A stretch of 64,000 nt of DNA, from contig CM025855.1 of the NCBI GenBank assembly GCA_003952965.2, forward strand, positions 21,949,122 through 22,013,121, read 5' to 3'. This document shows, one piece after another, positions 35,381-44,814 of this stretch (positions are counted from its first letter, which is position 1; every line of letters begins with the position of its first letter). A program made the translations under genes and the position numbers. The notes under the pieces are model-generated. The model was not told the origin of the DNA. It saw nothing but the letters and a program-made list of their open reading frames with translations, and searched no databases. This DNA is from Morella rubra (taxonomy: Eukaryota > Streptophyta > Magnoliopsida > Fagales > Myricaceae).

Positions 35381-36210
35381 TGATGTAAACCTCGCCAAGA
35401 ATAACGAGATCCAACAACGAAAGGGAACCCAAGATCGTTCTAGGACTGATTCGAATGGAAGACCTCGACCCATTGTTTATGATAATGGAAGACAATTGTT
35501 TAAAAACAAGAACCTCGGTATAAGGAAGACGCCACAAACGGTGATGGAAATTCCGTTTGATAAGTCAAGTTGAACGCCACGGGAAATCCCGATAAGTTCG
35601 AGTAGTTCTTCAAAGAACCACAGAGAATTAATCCTCACAATTTTGAATAATCAATGTCTACCGAATTACAAAGCAAAAGCTCCTATTTAAAGGCTAAACG
35701 TTACAAGGAAAATAACCCTAACATGGAAACCTAATTAAACCCGAAAATAGATAAGGAAATAAAGCCTAACACGCCTAAAACAAAACACACTAAAAAGGCA
35801 ATAAAAGTTGGCGCCTACAAGAGCCAAGAAAGGAAACAAAATGGCGCCTAAAATAAAGAGCTCAATAAGGAAAAAGGTGCTGGCCGTCCAAAAGAAGTGC
35901 AAGCCATAAAAAGGAAGGATTTGGGCGCCTAGAATAGAGATCCTTCTAGAAGAGCCCCAAAAATATTTCTTTCCAACTTGAAGTTGATTTGGGCGCCTAG
36001 AATAGAGATCCTTCTAGAACTTGAATCAAGGTGACCATACTTTGTGGCCCACGTGGATCATGTTCAATGGGCTTCCACGAATTCGCTTGAGCCCATAACT
36101 CTTGAACAAGTCCATTGAGTACATCCTTGAACTTCTTTGCCCGTGCTCTCGTAACTGGCCCAATTGGTACTTGAATGAGATCCTACGAAACGGTGCCTTG
36201 ATCTCCATCA
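35381..36210 (-). mobile_element. Solo LTR of a Ty3/gypsy family, copy 3, inverted
   Basis: Read on the minus strand it starts TGATGGAGATCAAGGCACCG and ends GGTTTACATCA. A perfect 5-bp target duplication GTTGT flanks it (35376-35380 and 36211-36215). It is 830 bp and carries the same pol-tail coding block as copies 1 and 2, in reverse orientation to copy 2, 2.3 kb away. Confidence 0.93.
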
Positions 36211-37063
36211 GTTGTGGCCTGAATTTGTAGACAAAATTAAATTTTAAATGCTCATAGGTAGTTTCATATTTGTGTAGGGGTATTGAATGAATGTTTTAGG
36301 AGTAAAAATATATATTTTTGGGATTGATTGGGAGCTTTTGAATCGGTGATTTTCGTGGGTTTTTCATAGAGTTCGAACAATGTTCCTAAAGCTATAAATT
36401 TGCAAGGATGACAGTCACGTTTGAATGAAGACAATACATCCGAACGACATAAATTTGTAGGTTTGAAGTGTGGCTATAAGATTTTCAAAAGTCTATCCTT
36501 ACTGAACAGGGTGTTGCTCTTTATTTCTTTCCGTAGAATAAAAGATGTAGGTTTTGACAAAATTGGATCAGTTTTTTTTATTCTCTCCATTAGTTTATTG
36601 TGGATGTTGATATTGTTATAGTGATGCAAATCCATTTGAGGCCAAATATCTAAAATTTAGATTTGTCGCGCATAATGCCAAACTTGTAATTTTACTACAA
36701 AATAAAAAATAAAAATGTTTTGAACATGTTCGAATGAGAACAATACGTCTAATTAGTGTAAACATGTTAGATATAATCTTCACTACATCAACTCTGTTTG
36801 GGACTTTAGCTTTTCTTAGGCTTGGGATTGGAACACTTTTACCAAGAACAACATCGAGAAGTTGTTTGGGTAATTAAATTTTTTTTATTAATCTCATTTT
36901 TTTAATAATTATTTTTGTCAATTATTTAAGCATTATATTGATTATAATTTATGTTTTAGGAAGATGAGGATGCACGGCGAGTTGGAAAACGTCATGAAGC
37001 AGTTTAGACCCACCCCAACGGCCAAGATAGACTATTTGCTTTATTTGCGTATTATATTTTAAT
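36211..37063. other. CACTA internal block shared with the small CACTA
   Basis: 36440-36880 matches 16570-16960 of the small CACTA over about 400 bp (shared phrases CTCTNTATTTCTTTCCGTAG, ATTTAGATTTGTCG and TTGAACATGTTCGAATGAGA, N being any base). The conservation shows that both elements descend from one family. No frame with a known domain was found. Confidence 0.7.
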
Positions 37064-37587
37064 GGGGTAAACTTATAGTTAGCTCCCTATGTTTAGGCAA
37101 AAATTAAGTTGCTACCCTTATTTTTCAATCCAATAATTTGAGACCCATAACTTTCAAAACCAATTAATCTTCGCTCCCCGTCTAAATTAGACATTAAGTC
37201 AAAAGGAAAAGTATGAAAAATGACCAAAATGCCACTCCAAAATAAAATTACTAAAAAATTAAAAACATTTATTAAAAATAAAAAATGATATTTTTTTAAA
37301 AAAAAATAATAGTTTTAAATAAAACTATTGAAACTCTATTTCAATAATCTATTTATTTTTAATTTATTTCTTAAATTTATATTATTTTTATTTATTTTTT
37401 AAAATTTAGCCTTTGAGGGGCATTTTAGTTATTTTGCACAATTTTTCGTCGGACTTAACGCCTAATTTAGGCGGGGGGAGAAGATTGATAAGTTTTGAAA
37501 GTTATGGTCTCAAATTGTTAGATTGAAAAATAAGGGTAGCAACTTGATTTTTGCCCAAATATAAGGGGCTAACTATGAGTTTACCCC
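37064..37587. mobile_element. Fold-back MITE, MULE-type, 524 bp
   Basis: Both ends read GGGGTAAACT inward and continue as long inverted repeats (left ATAGTTAGCTCCCTATGTTT, right complement CATAGTTAGCCCCTTATATT). Flanks TATTTTAAT (37055-37063) and AATTTTAAT (37588-37596) agree at 8 of 9 bases. It is non-coding and has an A/T-rich centre. Confidence 0.85.
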
Positions 37588-38100
37588 AATTTTAATTGTT
37601 TCAATGCTTTTCGAATATTATTATTAATTATTTAACATTAAATTTTGTGAATAAACTTGTTATTTAATATCTTGTTTAATAATTTTCTAGCAATTTTTTA
37701 ATTTTAAAAAACAAAAACAAAAAAGAAATCTATTACAACGTTAAATTTGGCATTCGGACAACAACATGCCTCTCGACGTTCAATCAGATTTGATCGACTT
37801 GACATTTCCATTCATTAAATGTTCGAATAAGGACTTTTTTGCTTGTCTGAATGCCCGGATTTGTATAGCGAATGGATATAACCCTATTCTTTGGAACGTA
37901 TATAGAACTTGTTCGAATGTGTGTGAGTTTTAACGTCCGAAACCGTATGAACGTTTACGCAAAGCATTATAACACATTAAGAACGGTTACAAATGTTCTC
38001 TTTTACTGTGTTGGAATGGTGTCTGAAACATCAAACTTCATATTATTATATTGGTTCGAATTGTTATTTTCCTTATCAAACGTATTTAAATTTACCGTTG
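37588..38100. other. CACTA 3' interior
   Basis: This AT-rich sequence leads into the conserved subterminal region that starts near 38100. No gene was recognised. Confidence 0.35.
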
Positions 38101-38361
38101 GAAGACGATTGAACGTTTCACATAAGCGTTGGAAGCTGGTCGAACATTTATTTCCATTGTTTGTGCTAAAGAGTTTGAAGGCTAAAGTTATTTTGGGATG
38201 GAACTTTGTCCGTCCTGGAAGGGTACTTTTTTGGACAAAACAAAGCTTTTGTCCCAAAAAACCTTTTGTAATGGGGATGTTGGGACAATTGGCACAACGG
38301 ACAGAATTCAAATTTTGTGGGAAAAAAAATTTCGTCCCAAGAAGCTAATTTTGTTTTAGTG

Positions 38362-39460
38362 TATGACTGATACCTGGCCTTATTTCTCTCTTCTTAGAGA
38401 GATGAATATTATGTGTAAAGGGTAAAAACCTTCCTTGACATCCTACAAACCATCTAATGCAAATATTTGTCAATGTAGTCCCAAAAATATGTTTTCTTGG
38501 TTTCCAAACAATTTGGCTTCAAGAACGTGGTACAATTCTAAAGGTCTTTGACTTGAAAAATGGTTCATCAACTATCTTTTCACTGATAATATCGCCCCAG
38601 CGTCATTCCCAATGAATAGTATATCACTAATATAAATAATCAGAAACATTACTAAACTCTCACTCACTTCTTGTCAATACAAGGCATATCTATGTTTCTT
38701 AAGAAATCAAACGATTTGATCATTTCATTAAAATGGAATATTAGCTAACGCACCTGAGCTATGAACTTTTCAAACTCATTAGTAGGTTCAATAATGTCAC
38801 TTTTTCTGTTAATCTCATCTACCCCTTTTATTGGCTCAACTAACTGTTTCATCAAGAACTGTCATGTTTTCGCCTTCCCTTAGGTCATACTCCTTTTAAA
38901 CAAATAATATTCATTTGGGTGTATCACCTTTTGTTCATTTGGGCGTATCAAATAATATTCAATGAACCTTTTTGGGTAAACCACAGATAATCCTCAATTC
39001 CAGCATCTCCACATCAAACACTTTGATGTAAGCTAAACATCATCACATACTCTCAAATGATCTAGACTTGGTCTCACCAGTCCACACTTTATAAGGAGAT
39101 TTAGGTACTGATTCAATGAGTATCCTGTTTATAATATAAACAACTGCCTCCAAGGCAAAAAACCCAAAAGTATAAGCAAATTTATAATTTAAACAACTGT
39201 CTGCGCATCAAACAATTTGATGTGAGCTAAACATCATCACATACTCTCATATGATCTAGACTTGGTCTCATCAGTCCACAATTTTTAAGGAGATTTAGGT
39301 ACCGATTTAATGAGTATCCTGTTTAGAATATAAACAACTACCTCCAAAGCAAAAAACCCAAAAGTATACTGATAATTCAAACATATGCTTATGATCTCTC
39401 ACTAAACAATGTCCCATAAAGTTTAGTTTCATATTTTTGCAACACCATTGTGTTGTGGTG
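38362..39460 (-). pseudogene. Ty1/copia integrase-reverse transcriptase remnant, upstream half of the interrupted element
   Basis: The minus strand shows, from high to low coordinate, an integrase block like GVTPQHNGVA (about 39460-39430), a block with AVVYIINRILIESVP and PYKVWTGE, and RT sequence around ISDILFIGNDAGA (about 38640-38600; the usual copia catalytic loop is YVDD, here degraded). It runs up to the CACTA edge and continues at 28773. Stops are frequent. Confidence 0.8.
39012..39367. repeat. 194-bp tandem duplication within the copia integrase region
   Basis: CATCAAACA at 39012 and again at 39206 starts two diverged copies of the same integrase segment (shared phrases GCTAAACATCATCACATACT and GAGTATCCTGTTTA). 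The duplication is internal to the relic and would disrupt the protein. Confidence 0.85.
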
Positions 39461-40864
39461 TCACACCTCATGCCAGTATTTAGTCCCTAGGCTCACCTAT
39501 AGCAATGGTATGCACACAAGCAGGAATTATGGCACTAATTGATCCTATAAAGTCCTGATGATTGGCTTTGAAAAAGGTCTAGCGGAAAAGTTTAATTGCA
39601 ATTTATTTTGAAGGTAAAAATATTTTGAGGCCACATTTCAAATCATTCTAGACGTCAGCAATTTTGACTTGAAGAACGAAAAATAAAATGAGATATTTAA
39701 TATGGAAAAATTGAAGAAAGAAATGAAAGTAAAAGAAATCAATTCAAATATGGCTTAAGAAATGAAATGGAAACAGTTCCACTATGATCACGGAGTTTCT
39801 CTTTTACAAAAGATCCTTCATGCGGAATACAAAAGTAATAAAAGATAAGTACAACAACAAAAGCTGTCAAAAGCTTTCCGTACTACCACACCCATGATCT
39901 ATACTGTCAGAAGATCACACATCTAACTATACTAACATAAAACTACACCAAACTAGGGACTACTCGTCCTCCGGCTTGGTATTGGAGGTCAAATCTATAA
40001 ACTTTGACTTTCCCGTACCCTCCACCTACATGATCGGCGGAGGAGGGACAATATATGGGAAGGTCAGATCTACGTCAACCAGCCAAAATCTTCCACACGG
40101 GAAGTGAGGGCAGGGTGGATCCTTGAGGTACCACTTGGGCTCGTACCCCATGTATACCTCAAAGGTATCGGTCACGTAGGTCAAATCTTTACGACTACGA
40201 TATAAGGATCTATCTCCAAAACTTGCTCGCTCAAAAATGCCTTCATCTAACTGGTCCAACGTCCGCAACGGTACATACAAGATAAAGGACAAATGAAAGA
40301 GGTGAGCACTACTAACTCAATAAAGGGGGATAGGGGACATATCAAGCAACAAAAGAAAACCGAAGTAACAAAAGTAGTGAATAATTCATCATAAGGTAAT
40401 AATCGTAACAAAGCAATAAATGCGATATGAGCAATGCAATGCAATGCAGAAGGAATGTATCTGTTTCCCGTTCATTTCACTTTCATTCTTTTTTCAGTCC
40501 TGTAGAGGTGTCCTTTCTTTGCTCTGTTTAACCCCAAGAGTCTGGGTTGTGCGTCCTTCCTCTCTTCTAGGACTGTCTCGTGCCCAGTACTAGGACCCGT
40601 CAAGTGTGCATTGTTCCATCGCCAAGGGATACCAACCACTATCCTCTCAGTGGTGGCTTGCACTATCCCACCATGAACGGTACCATCACCCGATCTCAGG
40701 GCCACCTCTGGTATGGGTTTCATTTCGTTATTTCAGTCAACAAAATCCCAATACCCATGCTATGTTGATGCAGTATGACTTTTTATATGCATCATCAATA
40801 ACTAAATCACTAAAAAAGATCAAGGAAAGGTACAAGAATAAAATAATATCGTAAATGACGTTTG
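39461..40864. other. Unclassified stretch, possibly LTR-derived
   Basis: TGTCACACCTCATGCC near 39470 resembles an LTR start. The minus strand is open at 40292-40026 and 40723-40472, without recognisable domains. A short AATGC/AATGCAG repeat lies near 40433-40450. I could not find a partner LTR. The MULE has inserted at its right edge. Confidence 0.35.
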
Positions 40865-40873
40865 AACAATTAA

Positions 40874-41213
40874 GGTTTAATTGCACTGTAGGTCCCTATG
40901 GCATCATTTTTTTACAAAATAGTCCCTAAGGTAAGCCTTGCTACAAAATAGTCCCTAAGGTCACATACTCGAATTAAAAAAAGGTCTCTCCATCCCTTCG
41001 GAATCAAACCACTAACGACAGTTGCTAACGTTGCAAAAAATGCCACGTCAGCAACCAATGAGAGGGGGATGCGTGTCAAAAAAATAGCTCAACAGTGACA
41101 CATCAAAGATTCTCCATGCCTACAGCCAAATAAAGGCCACATAAGCCATTTAAAAAATAAATAAGTATAACTCATGACTGAAAGGGACAACGTCGTCCCA
41201 GCAATTCCCTTTC
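40874..41213. repeat. Left terminal inverted repeat of the MULE
   Basis: About 340 bp matching the reverse complement of 48560-48899, including blocks AATAGTCCCTAAGGT, CCAATGAGAGGGGGATGCG and TCAACAGTGACACATCAAAG. Confidence 0.9.
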
Positions 41214-41370
41214 CCCTGCCAGCCTCCCTTTCCTCCTCCAATAGTGAGCATTTTTTTCCCAATTCTAGCCCTGGCCTCCCCAATCGTTTCCTGAGCCGCG
41301 AAACCCCAGCTAATAATCGAACACCACACTGAACTTTCCTTCTCTGGCAAGGTCTCAATGCAAACTTAGG

Positions 41371-43443
41371 ATGTCATCTCAGTCATATTCGTCGTTCTAT
41401 CACCGCAGAGGAGGATCACGAGGATCATTTGCTTCGAAATGGAACGATTTGCCAGAACCACCACTTTGCCTTTGCAATCTTTGGGCATGTGTCAGAATGT
41501 CCATGACGAACGGAAACCCTAGTCATCGATTCTTCGGTTGTCCTATGTTCTCGACTAGAGTGGTGAGTCCTTCAATTTTTACCTCATAAATGCATATTTT
41601 GATAAATTAGTTTAGAAATAAGTTTGGATTCAACTATCTAAGCGAGACTTTATGCGTGATTCAATTCTTGATCTTTAACTTGTTGTCGGTGGGTGATGTT
41701 TGTGAAGAGTTGATAGAAAAAATATAAATGTTGCTTTCCTTTCCCTCTGATTGGTCTCAAGGTTCAGTTTCTAAGGGTAATTTACTTCATGTTTCTTAAG
41801 AGCTACAATTGTTCCATGGAAAAAATCAGCATCAACTAATTAAGGGTATTTAATATCAGAACTTTGATTGTACTATAGCTAGCCCTAATTTACAAGAACT
41901 TTGTTTGATTGCTTTGAACCCTACGTCTTTGATGGTTGGAGGACTAACAAGATTGGTGATGAGGGTTTAATAGCAATAGCTAGGCAATGCCCCAATTTGC
42001 TTGCATTACCAAAAAATGCACGGCATTGAAGAAGTTGTGTATAAAGGGGTGTCCCAACTTTGTGGTCGGGGTGGAAGCTCTTGCTTGGTGTTGTCCAATT
42101 TGATTAAGGTTAAGGTAAAGAAGTGTAAGGGAGTGACTAGTGAAGTTGTGGAGTGGGTACGAGAACGGAGAGGGTCATTGGATGTCCTTCTGGATGCTTG
42201 TGAAATTGAACTATTAGATGGTCAAGAGAGTGGTGTCAATTTGCCACCAGTGCAATCTATCTTATTGCTAAGTTCCAAGGACCGCGTCAATCAATGTGCA
42301 ATGGGTCCATTGTGAATGCTGCCATTGACACAGAACAATGATTTCAGAGTTTGGAGCATAGTACCGAGGTGATGTCCCTTCCATTGTTGTGCGAATATGA
42401 ACTATTTTTGTCCAAAAGAGATTTTCTTTGTCAAAAGTGAAAGCCAGTATGATTAATCTGCCATTGATCCAAGTTCCTCATCTATTTACTCTGCTAAGGC
42501 AATACATCGCGCCTTACAATATCAAAAATGTTGAACCTTCGCCATATGGAGGAGGCTCGAAAGTGGAAGATGAAGGAGCCCTGGTATGATTGCTCCTTTT
42601 GCTATGCTCAAAAACCGATCCATGCCTATTACAACAATCTGCAATATGCTAAGTTCCAAGGACCGCGTCAATCAATGTGCAATATCATTCAAAGGGTCCA
42701 TTGTGAATGCTGCCATTGACACAGAACAATGATTTCATCCACAATAATCATGAGTTTGCTAAAACTATAGAGCATAGTACCGAGGTGATATAATCTTAAA
42801 ATGGCTCCCTTTATGGTGTTTTAGAAATAACCATTGAGAAGCAAGTTGTGCGAATATGAACTATTTTTGGGCTCCAAAAGACCAAAATTCATATGATTTT
42901 CTTTGAAAAGGGAAGCAAAAGCCTAATTTGTTTGCCTTGCTGGTTTTTAAAAGTTTCATGATTGTTGTCTTTCTCCTTTAATATGCTTTAGCAGTGTGTC
43001 TATGATTATCTCCATAGATGAACTTTTAATAGTTGTTTGTATTTTTTGTGTTATTGGGAACCATTGATGGTTGAAAACCAAGTTCCTCATTTTAAGGGTC
43101 TATTTACTCTGCTAAATAAAATACTTGGCAATATTTTGGGAATTGGCATTTGTGGATCTTATTCCAGTTTTGTTTGCTTATTTCAGAAGGTTCAGGATGT
43201 GACTACTTTCAGTGGATTGACCCCCCGATGTGCCTTCGCGGGGAAGAAATGTTGCTACCTTTGGTAAAGAAGATGAAGAATATGGAGGTCAAAGCTCGAA
43301 AGTGGAAGATGAAGGAAAACTGCATGCTGATTTATATGATTGCTTTATGGGTCTTACTTGCTACCACTGTCATCTACTGTTACTTTAAATGTCTTAAGAT
43401 GAATGATAACTCAACTTGTAACTATGAGTTTCTCTTAGATTAG
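41371..43443 (+). CDS. GRF-type zinc-finger protein with C-terminal membrane span, MULE-borne
   Basis: The first exon runs from ATG at 41371 to a GTGAGT donor at 41563 (64 codons). It carries PLCLCNLWACVRMSMTNGNP followed by RFFGCPMF, the pattern of the GRF zinc finger (C-x-C/H ... N-P-x-R-x-F-x-x-C), a presumed nucleic-acid binding fold. A last exon near 43190-43443 follows a TTTCAG acceptor and carries CDYFQWIDPPMC, a short coiled-coil-like segment and a hydrophobic span (MIALWVLLATTVIYCYF) before a stop at 43441. The intron phase between these exons does not fit cleanly with the canonical acceptor, so the gene may be broken or spliced differently. The promoter would lie in or next to the left terminal repeat. 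The role in transposition is unknown. Confidence 0.68.
41940..42265 (+). pseudogene. Captured fragment of an F-box/LRR gene, SKIP2/VFB-like
   Basis: Reading in shifting frames gives KIGDEGLIAIARQCPNL, then KKCTALKKLCIKGCP, then VKVKKCKGVTSEVVEW and ERRGSLDVLLDACEIELLDG. These are successive LRR and C-terminal segments of the SKIP2/VIER F-BOX family of SCF ubiquitin-ligase receptors. The middle LRRs are missing and the frame is broken, so this is DNA captured by the MULE rather than a gene. It lies in the middle of the GRF-gene intron. Confidence 0.78.
42266..43350 (+). repeat. Duplicated segment in which the first copy is a shortened version of the second
   Basis: Bases 42266-42575 and 42645-43350 share ordered blocks: GCTAAGTTCCAAGGACCGCG, GTGCGAATATGAACTATTTT, CCAAGTTCCTCAT, TCTATTTACTCTGCTAA and CTCGAAAGTGGAAGATGAAG. 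In the first copy many short intervening blocks are absent, so 310 bp stands for about 700 bp. Confidence 0.8.
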
Positions 43444-43521
43444 GGAGCAGTAGTTGTATTGTCAAATTCATTAGACTAGGGAGCAGTATTGGACAATGGA
43501 CCTGTCTTCTGTATTCTCTCA

Positions 43522-43610
43522 GTTATGACTTTGTATTTTGTATTTCATAAGTTATGACTTTGTATTTTGTATTTCATAAGTTATGACTTTGTATTTTGTA
43601 TTTCGTAATT
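43522..43610. repeat. 29-bp tandem repeat, three copies
   Basis: Units with GTTATGACTTTGTATTTTGT start at 43522, 43551 and 43580. It lies downstream of the GRF-gene stop. Confidence 0.9.
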
Positions 43611-43619
43611 AATGAGTAC

Positions 43620-43920
43620 TTTTATGAGTATGGTATTTGAGTTGGTATGATAGATTTTGTAAGTGTATGGTATCCATGTTGGTATGGCATATTTCGTAAG
43701 TGTATGGTATCTGAGTTGGTATGGCAGATTTTGTAAGTTGTATGGAAGCAGATTTTGAAGATTTTGTAAGTGGTATGGAAGCAGATTTTGTAAGTGGTAT
43801 GGAAGCAGATTTTGTGTAGGTGGTATGGAAGCATATTTTGTAAGTGGTATGGTATGACAAATTTTGTAAGTGGTATGAAAGCAAATTTCGCAGATTTTTT
43901 AAGTGTTATGTTAGCAGATT
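43620..43920. repeat. Minisatellite of about 24 bp
   Basis: Roughly a dozen imperfect units combine GCAGATTTTGTAAGTGGTAT with GGAA or related ends. It lies in the space between the two convergent MULE genes. Confidence 0.88.
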
Positions 43921-44740
43921 TTTACTACATAATAGATCAAAGATGCTATTAACTACCAATAACTAATTTGCAGCATGACTATTAATTCTTGAATAATACA
44001 CCACCTATGCAAAAGTCAATAGAGGCAATACACAAAATCCATCCAGTTCAGACATAAACTTCGCTCATTTCTTACATATCACATCTAGTTTAGACATCTC
44101 CAGTCACATATTTCCAGCCAATACACAAAATACACCCAAGCACTTTGAAGTCCAAATTACATCCAGCCACCAATACATAGACTCATCCAGCAGCACTCAA
44201 AATACATGCATCCAAAATCATTTCAAAACACAGTTCCATGACCATCGAAGGAATCCATCAATACACAAAATTTACAAGTCCAAAGAGATTGCATATGCAC
44301 CCAATCCACAAAAAAGAAAACTGACTCAAGTTCAGTCACTGGGTACTCCTAATGATAGGTTGACGTATAACTCCTTCGCTGTCGTGTGTGGGTTGAGTCA
44401 TAGGTTGGTCCCGTTGATTAACTTGCACATTTTACCAAATATTTGACATATATCAGGTTTCAAAATTAACAATTTCAATCGAGACAATCCAACTAAGTTT
44501 TTTTTCTCCTTTACCTGCCCTCCACTCCCTCCAGATACCATGTTCTTTCTTTTCCCATCTTTGGATGTCTTGGCACCATCTCCTTATAACAGAAACAATT
44601 AAACTCCAATTCAGACATGGTTAAAGCAGTCCCATTTGTTTATATCGACAGACAGCAACTTACATTGTTCTTCTTCTTTCACTTTTGGACTGTTTCGCCA
44701 GATGCAACAGCTTCTCCTTGCTGCTGCACAAGGGAAAAAA
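43921..44740. other. Spacer between the two MULE genes
   Basis: AT-rich sequence with loosely repeated phrases such as CAATACACAAAAT and CATCCAG between 44030 and 44290. No gene was recognised. It may hold the 3' end of the transposase transcript. Confidence 0.4.
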
Positions 44741-44814
44741 AAATTTCAAATATTGTAATATTTCAAACAAAATATGAAACTAAGTGAAAGAAAAATATAA
44801 GTGCAGAAAGATTT

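Larger units (their letters stand above)
28774..38361. mobile_element. Large CACTA (En/Spm-type) element with nested insertions
   Basis: The ends are CACTACAACAAATTTAACAT on the left and, reverse-complemented, CACTAAAACAAAATTAGCTT on the right, followed on both sides by TTGGGAC-type subterminal sequence. The flanks carry ATG at 28771-28773 and at 38363-38365, with one extra T at 38362, so a 3-bp target duplication is supported. The insertion splits a copia reading frame that is continuous once the element is removed. About 3.9 kb of its 9.6 kb comes from later insertions: 29067-30323, 30525-31021, 32323-33108, 35381-36210 and 37064-37587. No typical TNPD transposase frame is visible; the one sizeable frame is the Transposase_32-like gene at 31883-33664. 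Confidence 0.87.

Noticed and set aside
43609-43884. Minus-strand repetitive frame with Tyr-His-Thr repeats
   Set aside because: It is produced by the 24-bp minisatellite.
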